Source: Flavobacteriales bacterium (GTDB taxonomy: Bacteria; Bacteroidota; Bacteroidia; Flavobacteriales_C; GCA-002722245). From it: a DNA stretch of 64,000 nucleotides. Below the pieces are notes generated by a model. That model worked only from the letters and a program-made list of their open reading frames with translations. It ran no database searches and was not told the DNA's origin. The stretch spans positions 1-64,000 of the forward strand of contig JAHEZM010000012.1 in assembly GCA_023251075.1 (NCBI GenBank), read 5' to 3'. Shown one piece after another: positions 17,389-26,424 of this stretch (position 1 is the stretch's first letter; each line of letters starts with the position of its first letter). The position numbers were made by a program, and so were the translations under genes.

Positions 17389-18969
17389 TTAGAATTCCGA
17401 TTTGAAATGGAATTGTAAATCAGGATATTTTTCTTTAGAAACATCGATAGAGTATGCAGAGTCAGCTAAAAAAACATCTTTGCCGTCTTTGTCTCTAGCC
17501 ATATATGCGGCTTTTCGCATTTTAAAATCGGCCAATTGCTCTTTGTTTTCACTGGCTATCCAACAGGCTTTGTGTAATTGAACAGGCTCATATTTACACA
17601 AGGCATTATATTCGTGTTCTAATCTATATTGAATTACTTCGAACTGAAGTTGACCAACGGTTCCAATAATTTTTCTTCCATTTTGAGTTCTAATGAATAA
17701 TTGGGCAACTCCTTCATCCATTAACTGATCAATCCCTTTTGCCAATTGTTTGGATTTCATTGGATCTCCATTTTCAATGTATTGAAAGAGTTCGGGGGAG
17801 AAGCTTGGAATTCCTTTGAAATGTAGCTTTTCACCAGAAGTAAGCGCATCACCAATTTTAAAATTACCACTATCATATAAACCAACAATATCTCCAGGAT
17901 AAGCATCATCGATTACTTCCTTTTTCTGAGCCATGAAAGAAGTTGGATTGGAAAACTTAATTTGTTTATCTAAACGAACATGATAATAGTTGGTGTTTCT
18001 TTCGAATTTTCCTGCACATATTTTTACAAAGGCAATTCTATCGCGATGTTTAGGATCCATATTCGCATGAATTTTAAAAACAAATCCACTAAACTTCTCC
18101 TCTGTAGGAACAATCATTCTTTCTTCTGTCTCTTTTGGTTTGGGAGAGGGAGCAATACGAATAAAGGTATCGAGCAATTCTTTTACACCAAAAGTGTTTA
18201 ATGCCGATCCGAACATTACCGGAGAAATTTCACCTGATACATATTTGGCAGTATCAAATTCAGAATAAACCCCATTGATTAAATCTAAATCTTCACGCAA
18301 CTGATTGGCTGATTCTTCGCTGATAATGGCATCTAATTCTTTAGAGTTGATATCTTTAATTTCAACAATTTCTTCGGCTATTTTTTGCTTATTGCCTTCA
18401 AAAAGAAGAATGTTTTTATCGTAAATATTGTAAACGCCTTTCAACTGATCACCAGTTCCTATTGGCCAGCTTAGCGGTTGTACTTTAACATTTAGTTTTT
18501 TTTCAATTTCATCTAGCAAGTCAAAGGCATCTTTTCCCGGACGGTCAATTTTATTGATGAAAATAAGCATTGGAGTAGCACGCATTTTACAAACCTCTAC
18601 CAGTTTTTCAGTTTGAGGCTCAACACCTTTTGCAACATCAATCACCACAATAACACTGTCTACAGCAGTTAGAGTTCTGTATGTATCTTCAGCAAAGTCT
18701 TTGTGACCGGGTGTATCCAGAATATTTATTTTGGTGTTTTTGTAATCAAATCCCATTACTGAGGTAGCAACAGAGATACCTCTTTGCTTTTCAATTTCCA
18801 TCCAGTCGGAGGTAGCTGTTTTTTTGATTTTGTTTGATTTAACCGCACCAGCGGTTTGAATAGCACCACCAAATAAAAGCAGTTTTTCGGTTAGTGTTGT
18901 TTTACCAGCATCGGGGTGACTAATAATCCCGAAAGTTCTTCTTTTCTCTATTTCTTCCTTGATACTCAT
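17389..18969 (-). CDS. prfC: Peptide chain release factor 3
   Basis: A 526-residue translational GTPase that recycles RF1/RF2 from ribosomes after termination. The GTP-binding signatures are complete: P-loop SHPDAGKTT (17-25), LDTPGHKDF (G3), and INKIDRP (G4). RF3-specific features include [13 protein letters not shown] at the N-terminus and the [13 protein letters not shown] switch I region. Length is typical. A good -7 match (TACATTTG on the minus strand) ends only four bases before the ATG, which would make the message nearly leaderless. It is transcribed away from the SPOR gene. Confidence 0.97.
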   Translation of the reverse strand: MSIKEEIEKRRTFGIISHPDAGKTTLTEKLLLFGGAIQTAGAVKSNKIKKTATSDWMEIEKQRGISVATSVMGFDYKNTKINILDTPGHKDFAEDTYRTLTAVDSVIVVIDVAKGVEPQTEKLVEVCKMRATPMLIFINKIDRPGKDAFDLLDEIEKKLNVKVQPLSWPIGTGDQLKGVYNIYDKNILLFEGNKQKIAEEIVEIKDINSKELDAIISEESANQLREDLDLINGVYSEFDTAKYVSGEISPVMFGSALNTFGVKELLDTFIRIAPSPKPKETEERMIVPTEEKFSGFVFKIHANMDPKHRDRIAFVKICAGKFERNTNYYHVRLDKQIKFSNPTSFMAQKKEVIDDAYPGDIVGLYDSGNFKIGDALTSGEKLHFKGIPSFSPELFQYIENGDPMKSKQLAKGIDQLMDEGVAQLFIRTQNGRKIIGTVGQLQFEVIQYRLEHEYNALCKYEPVQLHKACWIASENKEQLADFKMRKAAYMARDKDGKDVFLADSAYSIDVSKEKYPDLQFHFKSEF

Positions 18970-18973
18970 GGCG

Positions 18974-18981
18974 CAAATGTA
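18974..18981 (-). promoter_or_regulatory. Candidate -7 element directly before prfC
   Basis: TACATTTG on the minus strand fits TAnnTTTG. If used, transcription begins about one base before the prfC ATG. No TTTG -33 box is seen at 19 bases, so support is partial. Confidence 0.35.
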
Positions 18982-19063
18982 GTAAATATGAAATACTCAT
19001 TAAGTCGGTTATCGTTTAAATTGATACTTAAATCCTTGAAATGGAAGTTTCGGTCTATTTTTT

Positions 19064-19094
19064 TTTGTAATACAAGGTCAAGGCACTATATTTG
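19064..19094 (+). promoter_or_regulatory. Bacteroidota-type promoter for the SPOR-domain gene
   Basis: TTTG at 19064-19067, a 19-base spacer, then TATATTTG at 19087-19094: a full match to the Bacteroidota -33/-7 consensus. Transcription would start near 19098, 25 bases before the ATG at 19123, and this supports that start over the longer upstream reading frame. Confidence 0.8.
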
Positions 19095-19122
19095 GCTGAT
19101 CCCTATATATAAAACTGAAACT

Positions 19123-19935
19123 ATGAGAAGTTGTGTATTTGTTTTCGCGTTAATCGTAAGTATTTTTTCTACTTCGTTCGCTAGTGCTCCGGCAATTTGT
19201 AAAAGATCTTTTTCAACTTATACCATTGCTCCTAATGGTGAAGTAATAGTAACAGTTGATATTCATAAAGGTGATGCTAAGGGAATCGCTAAGTTAGTGG
19301 AAGAAATTCCTGATGGGATGAAGGCTTTCGAAGTAAATAGTATGAATGGTACTTTTACTTTCGAGCAACAAAAAGTGAAAATCATGTGGTTGGATATCCC
19401 CAAAGAAACAAGTTTCAAAGTAAGTTATAAATTGAAACAGGAAGGTCCGGTTCAGGGCGATTACCACATCATTGGAAAGTTTTCTTATGTAGTTGATGAC
19501 TTAAAAGAGGAATTCTTTTTATCAGAAGGAGTTGTTTTGTGTAAAGAAGGTGGTGCAACTACTGCGAATCAACCGGTAATGAAAGTTGTAGTTGAAGACG
19601 TTGCAGTTAAAACCAATACTGAAAATGTAAGTGCAGCTACTACTAATGTACCTGTAGTTACTAGTGAAAAGGTAGTAGAGGTTGCTAAGGTTGAAGAAAA
19701 AGTAACTGTTACCACTTATAAAGTTCAGTTGGGTGCATTTGGTGCTCAAAAAGAGGCTAGTGTTTTCAAAAATTTAGGAGAGATTTCAAATGAAAAAGTA
19801 GGTGAGGTGTATAAATATTATTCTGGTAATTTTAGTTCTAAAGCAGATGCTGAAAAGAGAATGGAAGAAGCTAAGAAATCAGGATTCTCCGGAGCTTATG
19901 TAGTTACTTTCGTAGATGGTAAAAGAAGTAATTAA
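19123..19935 (+). CDS. Secreted SPOR-domain protein
   Basis: A 270-residue exported protein starting at the ATG at 19123, which begins a clear signal peptide (MRSCVFVFALIVSIFSTSFA). The frame is open from 18916, but a perfect promoter sits inside that extension. Residues about 25-130 form a beta-sandwich-like domain (IAPNGEVIVTVDIHKGDA ...) reminiscent of DUF11/adhesion folds. A Val/Glu/Thr-rich linker follows. The C-terminal about 75 residues are a SPOR domain (YKVQLGAFGAQKEA, then YKYYSGNFSSKADAEKRM), which binds denuded peptidoglycan at division or growth sites. It probably acts in the periplasm. Its stop codon directly abuts that of the convergent gene. Confidence 0.85.
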   Translation: MRSCVFVFALIVSIFSTSFASAPAICKRSFSTYTIAPNGEVIVTVDIHKGDAKGIAKLVEEIPDGMKAFEVNSMNGTFTFEQQKVKIMWLDIPKETSFKVSYKLKQEGPVQGDYHIIGKFSYVVDDLKEEFFLSEGVVLCKEGGATTANQPVMKVVVEDVAVKTNTENVSAATTNVPVVTSEKVVEVAKVEEKVTVTTYKVQLGAFGAQKEASVFKNLGEISNEKVGEVYKYYSGNFSSKADAEKRMEEAKKSGFSGAYVVTFVDGKRSN

Positions 19936-22752
19936 TTATATAATTACAAATTTCCCAGCGTTTCTTCCACATTTAAATATATAAAGCCCAGCCGACCATT
20001 TTGAAAGGTCGATTTCTTTGTTGTTCAGATTTGATCCATTGTAAATTAGTTTTCCTGATTCGTCGTAGATAAAAATAGGGGAGCCTGTGTGGTTGTAAAG
20101 AATAGAGTTTGAAATAAAAATATTTTCGCTTCCTATTGTTTCATAATTAATCGACTGTGAAAAATTTTCTTGCCCGTTCCCATCTATACTCATAATTCTA
20201 ACATATTTAGCTTCTCTCAGCCGATTCACTTTGTATTGATAATGATTGGTTGTTGAATGTTCAGCATTTGTTGGAACACAGTCTATATCATTGAAATTAA
20301 TTCCATCGGAAGAAATCTGTATGCAAAACTCTTGTATTTGAGTTTCTCCCAGTGTAGTCCATTCCAATAAATTTGTTTCGATACGATTCCATTGTATCAT
20401 TATTTCGTTAACAGCTAAAGGATCATCTAGTTTAGAAATCATAGTCCAGGTAGAAAAAGAGTTTATTTTATCACCAACTATTTTGTTATTTGACGTATCA
20501 ATTTGAGCAGGCATTAAATACCAATCTGTTTCATTTTCCGATTTAAATAATTGCAATTTGTTTTTGGTGTTGTTTTCTAATTCATGATTTAAAAAGTTGA
20601 AACTTACTTTTTCATTCAGGTTACTATTGAATTGGGGATGAATTTCAAATTGTCGGAGAATAGTGTTTCGTCCTTCGATTTTCATTCTTTTGTGTTTTCT
20701 AATAAATAGCGTATTTCCCCAATTGTTTTTCGATTCCACTATCAATCCTAAACCTCCTATAGAATCGGTGCTATTGGCAGAAATGTTTTTTTCTAAATGT
20801 ATGCTTCCGTTTTCAGCCGTGATGTAGTTTTCATTGTTTTCACCTTGAATTTTAGCAGTATTGTTAAGGTATAGATGATGGTCTAATAGATTTATTTTTC
20901 CAGACTTCAGAAATAGAATATTTTGAATGATAATATCGTTCGATAAAAAAAGGGAGCTTTTCTTTTTTTGAATTTCCATTTTAAAAAATGAGTTGTTGCC
21001 TTTGATGAATTGTGCCGTAATAGTGTCGGTAAAAGCTATTGTGCTTTCTCCTTGAACAAAAATACCGTCATTGATCCAATTTCCATTCACATTAATTTTA
21101 GTGGGAGATTTGCACTCCAACTTTCCATTTTCTTTAATGTTTACATTTTTTATTGTTCTGCTTTGTTGTGTAGAGGTGAATTGGATATGATCTCGAATAA
21201 TCAGGCTGTCGGTAATGATCATGGTTTCATTTCCAATTTCTAGTTTTCCTTTTATTTGTAATAGTTTGTTTGCTTTAAAGATATTGTCGTTTCCTTTAAT
21301 AATAGCCTTACCTAAAGACTTGTTAATTTCCACTTGGTAGTACTCACCAATTTTTAATAGTTGATTTTCATTTCCATTGTATATTACTTTGCTATTTCCG
21401 GGATAAAGAATGCCGTAATTGTTTCCATTTCCTTTAAGATAGAAGGTGCCTTTGTTCATTTGAAGATTTCCAATCCCATCCCAATCTCCTTTCACATTTA
21501 TTTTACATTCATTGCATTTTACTTTTACTGAGCTTTCCGCAATCCAAAAATTTCCTTGAATATTTAAACTGTCATTAGAAATGATTTTAATGCTTTCTTG
21601 TACAGCGCCATCGTCGATCCACAGATTCCCATATATGACTTTAGAATCTATTGTTTCGTTCTTTTTACTTTGATATACAACTGTGGAAAGTGGATGGAGT
21701 AAGGTTTTGATGAAATTTACGGGAAATCCTGATGAGGCTTCATTTTCATTATTTCCAATTTGAATCATGCTGGTAGAATCGACATAAAGTTGCGCAGAAT
21801 TATTTCCGTTCACATTAAAAATTCCCATTGAAATTTTAGCACTATCACTTAGGTTTAATTTATTTTTTACAAGCAAATCTTGAGTGAGGAATTTTCTTCC
21901 GTTTTTTAAAAATAAATTTTGGTAAAATCCATTGAGGGGTTGAAAGATATTTTGGTCTTCATGGTTTTCATAATAAACAGAATTGTTGGTGTAGGAGGTA
22001 TTGAATTCATTCACTTGAAATGTTAATGGTGAGCTATAAATATGCAATTCTCCTGCGTTATGTAAACTGCAGCTCCCTTCTATTGAATGTGTAATTTCCA
22101 GTTTTCCATTATTGAATAAAAGTGCAGAAGAATTACAATGAGGGATAGAAATTAATGTGTTCCCTGATAGGTAAGTATTTTCTGTAAAGTAATAAGTGCA
22201 AGCATTGTCTTTGCATGCAGTAAAATTTCCGTTGTTGTTTATGTTTCCTGAAATTACAGGATTACAAGAGCTTTTATTATTCCATGAACCATTTTCGTGG
22301 ATAGTTATGTTTTTAAATTGCCTAAAACTACTTTCTGTTTCAAAAATAATTTCGCCATTCAAAATAGTGTTGTTGGTACATTGAATATTGGTGTTTTGAA
22401 TGTTTAGTTTCCCATTAAATACATGAAGCAAACTATCGCAACTTAGCGTACCAATAACGAAATTACTTTTCAGTATTGCGTTTTTGGAACAGTTTAAAAA
22501 ATGCACAAGAAATGTGTGGGATGAATTCCATTTTAAAGTTCCGCTTAGTTCAATGCAATTGAATTCTAATGAGGCGTTATTAATTGAGATTTCATGATTT
22601 TCTGAAATGATAAGAGTATCGTTTTTTGTGGGAGGAACCCCTGAATTCCAGGTGGTGGATGATAGAATATTCCCGCTTTGAACGCTAGTGAATATGTTGC
22701 TTTTACCAATGCAAAAGCATAGGCAAAAGGCCAATAGAGTGATGAGACGCAT
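19936..22752 (-). CDS. Large secreted T9SS type A cargo protein, beta-solenoid-like
   Basis: A 938-residue protein with a short signal peptide (about 1-18). Near the start, SGNILSSTTWNSGVPPTKNDTLII (about 27-50) is the frequent 'sg-w-dp-tW-gg-vP---d-v-I' opening of G8/pectate-lyase-like secreted proteins. Through about 650 it is built of short strands with regular I-G-N-x motifs, fitting a right-handed beta-helix. Residues about 780-860 resemble the fibronectin-like LEWTTLGETQIQEFCIQ module common before T9SS domains. The last about 60 residues (IFIYDESGKLIYNGSNL ... GLYIFKCGRNAGKFVII) are a type A sorting domain. Substrate and role unknown. Confidence 0.8.
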   Translation of the reverse strand: MRLITLLAFCLCFCIGKSNIFTSVQSGNILSSTTWNSGVPPTKNDTLIISENHEISINNASLEFNCIELSGTLKWNSSHTFLVHFLNCSKNAILKSNFVIGTLSCDSLLHVFNGKLNIQNTNIQCTNNTILNGEIIFETESSFRQFKNITIHENGSWNNKSSCNPVISGNINNNGNFTACKDNACTYYFTENTYLSGNTLISIPHCNSSALLFNNGKLEITHSIEGSCSLHNAGELHIYSSPLTFQVNEFNTSYTNNSVYYENHEDQNIFQPLNGFYQNLFLKNGRKFLTQDLLVKNKLNLSDSAKISMGIFNVNGNNSAQLYVDSTSMIQIGNNENEASSGFPVNFIKTLLHPLSTVVYQSKKNETIDSKVIYGNLWIDDGAVQESIKIISNDSLNIQGNFWIAESSVKVKCNECKINVKGDWDGIGNLQMNKGTFYLKGNGNNYGILYPGNSKVIYNGNENQLLKIGEYYQVEINKSLGKAIIKGNDNIFKANKLLQIKGKLEIGNETMIITDSLIIRDHIQFTSTQQSRTIKNVNIKENGKLECKSPTKINVNGNWINDGIFVQGESTIAFTDTITAQFIKGNNSFFKMEIQKKKSSLFLSNDIIIQNILFLKSGKINLLDHHLYLNNTAKIQGENNENYITAENGSIHLEKNISANSTDSIGGLGLIVESKNNWGNTLFIRKHKRMKIEGRNTILRQFEIHPQFNSNLNEKVSFNFLNHELENNTKNKLQLFKSENETDWYLMPAQIDTSNNKIVGDKINSFSTWTMISKLDDPLAVNEIMIQWNRIETNLLEWTTLGETQIQEFCIQISSDGINFNDIDCVPTNAEHSTTNHYQYKVNRLREAKYVRIMSIDGNGQENFSQSINYETIGSENIFISNSILYNHTGSPIFIYDESGKLIYNGSNLNNKEIDLSKWSAGLYIFKCGRNAGKFVII

Positions 22753-22859
22753 AATGATTTGTTTAGTTAGTGAGACAAACTTACTAAACGAAATAAAAAA
22801 TGCTGAAACAAGTTATTTGAGTTTTATAACAGAAGTAAAAATGAATTGCAAAAACTTAT

Positions 22860-24335
22860 TTAATCTTGTTTTGCAAAAAGGGTGGAAGATGATTTTTGTT
22901 GCGGATCAATTAAGTTGATATAATAATTTCCACCGGCATATTTTTCCATTGACAAGCTGAATTTATTTTCACCTAATAGTGCAGGAATCATAGCTGAGAA
23001 AATATTCTTCCCTCCGGCATCAATAATATTCAAATAATAAATTCCTCCTTCTTCTGAATTAAAATAAAGTGTGGTGATGTCGTTTGATGGGTTGGGGTAG
23101 AGTTGTATGATTTGGTTGATTTCATTGCTGAAATTGATGGGGATAATATTTGATTTTTGTGATTTTCCGTCAAAATCATATTCAATTAGTTGATAATAAT
23201 TTGTTCCTTGCGCGGGGTTTTCGTGTACGTGATAATAGTTGTGTAAAGCTGTTGATGTTCCTGCTGCTTTTGTAGTATTAATAGTATTGAAATTGATTCC
23301 ATCTGTTGAATGTTGTAAATCAAAATAATTACTATTTATTTCCGAAGCAGTTTGCCATTTTAATAATACAGCGCTATTGTTTTTGGTTGCTGTAAAATCG
23401 ATTAATTCTACGGGAAGTGTATTAAGAAGACCTTTTGCTCCTAGGGTCCAGAAATCAGACGCATTTCCATTCCATGTAGTCCATGAGTCACTGTCAACAG
23501 TTCCTGCCGATGTTGTTCCGGTTATATTGTTTCCGCCTCCATTTGTCCAGGTGGCTCCAGTCCAAAAGAGAGTGGTCATGGATGATGTTTCCTGTACACC
23601 GCTAACGGCATCCCATGATAAAGTAACAACTCCATTTGCGGTTCCACTTGTTCTGGCGCATTTCCAGTATTCAACATAAGTCATGTGGTTAAATGTATTG
23701 TCGATGACGTGTGAGAACGGATTTGCAAAGTAGTATTTACTTTTCCATGTGGTAGATGAATTAGTGCTTGGAGTAATATAGTTAGGTCGGTATTTTGATC
23801 CATTGCCAACAGGAAATGTAAATTGTGAGGTGGAGGCGGTGGTTTTATTTATTGGGCCATTTACATGATTTCCGTCGGCAGCACCTGTGGAAGTAGCAGC
23901 AGCAGATAAAGAAATTATATTGGCATCTGTTGTCACCAGGTCACCACTGGTGAAATTCAAATTATTGGTAACAGTTGCAGCGCTTGTTAATGTTACATCA
24001 CCACTGGTATTACTAATTTTTAGGTTGTATAAATTGTCGCCACCAAAATCGGCATTTTGTGCTGAACTACCTACAAAAGAGATGGTTCCCACACCACTCG
24101 TTAATACCCCTGAAGTGCTATTTGTAAAATGACCTTTAAGTTGTAATAAACTTGATGATGAACCATCGAATTGTAAAGTTGCGCCGGCTTCGTTATTTAC
24201 ATTTGCGTCACAATGCAAAGTGAAACTCGATCCAATAAACAATGTGGAGGTTGTACCCAGATTTGTCAAGGAGCTTTGGGCATTACTACTCAAAAAATGA
24301 ATAAGAAAAAGTGATATGGAAAGTATCTTTTTCAA
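22860..24335 (-). CDS. T9SS type A cargo protein (491 aa), TTG start coupled to the S74 gene
   Basis: The start is a TTG at 24335 immediately after the TAA of the upstream S74 gene; it begins a good signal peptide (MKKILSISLFLIHFLSSNAQ) and no ATG is available nearby, so translational coupling is likely. The middle (about 25-290) is a beta-rich repeat region with TLQFDGSSSSLLQLKG and SAATVTNNLNFTSG blocks. From LPVELIDFTA (about 316) the C-terminal half is the standard fibronectin-like plus sorting module (KWQTASEINSNYFDL, YPNPSND). This module is paralogous to that of the gene at 28083. The last residues QQKSSSTLFAKQD extend past the usual end. Confidence 0.8.
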   Translation of the reverse strand: MKKILSISLFLIHFLSSNAQSSLTNLGTTSTLFIGSSFTLHCDANVNNEAGATLQFDGSSSSLLQLKGHFTNSTSGVLTSGVGTISFVGSSAQNADFGGDNLYNLKISNTSGDVTLTSAATVTNNLNFTSGDLVTTDANIISLSAAATSTGAADGNHVNGPINKTTASTSQFTFPVGNGSKYRPNYITPSTNSSTTWKSKYYFANPFSHVIDNTFNHMTYVEYWKCARTSGTANGVVTLSWDAVSGVQETSSMTTLFWTGATWTNGGGNNITGTTSAGTVDSDSWTTWNGNASDFWTLGAKGLLNTLPVELIDFTATKNNSAVLLKWQTASEINSNYFDLQHSTDGINFNTINTTKAAGTSTALHNYYHVHENPAQGTNYYQLIEYDFDGKSQKSNIIPINFSNEINQIIQLYPNPSNDITTLYFNSEEGGIYYLNIIDAGGKNIFSAMIPALLGENKFSLSMEKYAGGNYYINLIDPQQKSSSTLFAKQD

Positions 24336-25631
24336 TTATTTTACTTTCACTTCCGAAGTGAACATAGGTTGATTTTTTTTCATTTCTATTATTTCTTTCT
24401 GTAAGTTTTGCAGTAATAGTTTTTGTTCTTCAATAATTTGTTGTTGTTCTTTTACTGCTTCTACTAAAAGTGCTGTTACGGGAGCATATTGCATGCTGTA
24501 GTACTTACCTGTAGTGTCCACCACCTCTGGGATGATTTTTTGTGCCTCTTGAGCAATAAATCCCATTTGTAATCCTTTTGCGTGGTTAATTGTATCAATC
24601 CAGTTATAATTTACTCCACGCAAGGCCAACACTTTTTGCAAAGGAGAAGAGATGGTTGTTATATCTTTTTTCAATCGTACGTCAGAATCATTAAACCATG
24701 CTGCAGTTCCTCCTGCATTTCCATTAGAAAAAAATGTTCTGTTACTCGTATTGTCGGAGGAACTCCCATTAATTACCAAACGGTTATTCCCAAAATCACC
24801 CCAAATAAGTGGGCTGTCATTTGCGGAATTATCAACATATAACAAATTACTAGTGGCTGTTCCAGATGTTGGTCCCGCCATATATCCTATGCAAATACCA
24901 CTAGCTCCTGTTAAGTTGTATCCCGATTGGTAGCCCAAATAAGTGTTGTTACCTACGTTTGACATGGAGTATCCCGATTGATAACCCACCAGCGTATTAT
25001 TAAATCCCGACGATAGTGAATTTCCTGCCTGATACCCTAATAATACAGATGCATTAACATTAATGCTATTACCACTTCCTGAACCAACACATACATTGTA
25101 GTCTCCTGTAGTATTAGTGTTTCCCGCGTTGTACCCCACAAAAACATTATCCGTTCCACCCGAATTGAATTGAGCTCCAGCCCCCTCGCCAACATATACA
25201 TTGTTAGTGTTGGGTAAAGATAAAGCATGAACATCTTTGTATCTGTAAAAATCTGTTGAATTGGTTAATGGGTAAACATTGATTGATCCGGATTTTACGT
25301 CGAGTAAATAGTCTGGACTGGCATCATTGATTCCTATCTTGCCCCCATTGTCAATGGTTAGCATTGTGCTGGTTTCTACTGCACTGGTTCCTATTTTAAA
25401 TTTATCGGAATCACTATTGTCAATACCCATTGAAAAGGTAGTGGCACTTGACAATTGAAAATTTATTTTAGGATCACCACCTCCGGTATTATTAATATCT
25501 AATGCTGTTTTGGTGGCATTGCTTGATTCGAGATCAAGTATTTCAGAGGGGGATGTAGTGCCAATTCCAACTTGCGCATTCATGCACAAGCTAAGACACA
25601 ATAGCCCTGAGGTCGCAAAAATTCTTGTCAT
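24336..25631 (-). CDS. Secreted protein with self-cleaving S74 (endosialidase chaperone) domain
   Basis: A 431-residue protein with a signal peptide (1-20). It opens with VGIGTTSPSEILDLE, typical of Bacteroidota S74 proteins, and has a second G-I-ND-SPDYLLDVKSG unit around 97-114. Residues about 143-255 hold regular units of the N-(T/V)-(F/L)-(V/L)-G-Y-x-(A/S)-G type, like YadA-head or tail-fibre turns. The intramolecular chaperone domain (about 312-390) carries SDVRLK with the predicted catalytic pair S316 and K321, then KGLQMGFIAQEAQKIIPEVV. The C-terminal helix (about 390-420) is a coiled coil. By family knowledge it should trimerise and cut itself before S316. Confidence 0.88.
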   Translation of the reverse strand: MTRIFATSGLLCLSLCMNAQVGIGTTSPSEILDLESSNATKTALDINNTGGGDPKINFQLSSATTFSMGIDNSDSDKFKIGTSAVETSTMLTIDNGGKIGINDASPDYLLDVKSGSINVYPLTNSTDFYRYKDVHALSLPNTNNVYVGEGAGAQFNSGGTDNVFVGYNAGNTNTTGDYNVCVGSGSGNSINVNASVLLGYQAGNSLSSGFNNTLVGYQSGYSMSNVGNNTYLGYQSGYNLTGASGICIGYMAGPTSGTATSNLLYVDNSANDSPLIWGDFGNNRLVINGSSSDNTSNRTFFSNGNAGGTAAWFNDSDVRLKKDITTISSPLQKVLALRGVNYNWIDTINHAKGLQMGFIAQEAQKIIPEVVDTTGKYYSMQYAPVTALLVEAVKEQQQIIEEQKLLLQNLQKEIIEMKKNQPMFTSEVKVK

Positions 25632-25737
25632 ATTTTATAGCCGTATTAAATCCTATACAGGAACTCTGGTTACGATAAATCAGCTATAATGGTTATAATT
25701 AATATTACAGAAAAATCAATCTTCAAATTACTACCCA

Positions 25738-26424
25738 CTACTGTTCTGAAATAGAAGTTAGATTACCTTTTGCTAAATGGAAGTCGGGCATGATTTGCAG
25801 CGCTTGCGTGAATAATTGTTTGGCCTTTTCTTTTTCGTTGTGTTGTAATAAAATAAATCCAGCCATATTGAAAGCTGCAGCCATAAGCGGAACACTTTGT
25901 TGTGTGTTTTGTTTCTGATCGTTGATATAGGTGATTTGGATAGAAGTTTTCATTGAACTTGAATCTTGAATAATACTTTCTAATTTCATTAGCGCTTCCT
26001 GAAATTTTTGTTTTTGAAATAGCATAGTAGCCAATTGATATTTTAAGTTAGCGCTGGGCTGAATAGAATCTAATTTTGAATATACTACAATGGCCGCCGA
26101 GGGGTTGTTTTTTTTATCGTAACAATTCGCTAAAAGAAGCAATGCTTTTTCATGATTTTCTTTTTTCTTAATTACTATGTAACTGGTATTAATACATTGA
26201 TCGTATCTTTCGGTATCGAAATAAAATTCAGCTAAAGAATAAAGTTTTTCAATATTATTAGGGTCTTTGCTCACAATGCGAATCAAAGCATCTGTTGCAG
26301 CGCTTTGATCTCCAATTTCCATAGCCAAAACAAAAGCCGAAGAATCGGCGTTGATGTATTTTATTTTTTGTGCAAAAGAACCGTGACTAAAAATTAGTAA
26401 GACGATTATAAAAAGTGTTCTCAT
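25738..26424 (-). CDS. Secreted TPR-repeat protein
   Basis: A 228-residue protein with a signal peptide ending in GSFAQ (about 18). The rest is tetratricopeptide-like: AATDALIRIVSKDPNNIEKLYSLAEFYFD (about 40-68, given here as a region), KALLLLANCYDKKNNPSAAIVVY, LKYQLATMLFQKQKFQEAL, and a final KAKQLFTQALQIMPDFHLAKGNL unit, so four or five repeats. TPR proteins are scaffolds; no partner is evident. Its ATG overlaps the stop codon of the upstream gene (ATGA-type overlap), so the two are translated together. Confidence 0.75.
   Translation of the reverse strand: MRTLFIIVLLIFSHGSFAQKIKYINADSSAFVLAMEIGDQSAATDALIRIVSKDPNNIEKLYSLAEFYFDTERYDQCINTSYIVIKKKENHEKALLLLANCYDKKNNPSAAIVVYSKLDSIQPSANLKYQLATMLFQKQKFQEALMKLESIIQDSSSMKTSIQITYINDQKQNTQQSVPLMAAAFNMAGFILLQHNEKEKAKQLFTQALQIMPDFHLAKGNLTSISEQ

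Noticed and set aside
18916-19122. Upstream extension of the SPOR-domain reading frame
   Set aside because: It lies over the prfC start and contains a perfect promoter; the signal peptide begins at 19123.
26421-26424. Frameshift between the helical-repeat gene and the TPR gene
   Set aside because: The second gene has its own signal peptide, so this is a normal four-base start/stop overlap.
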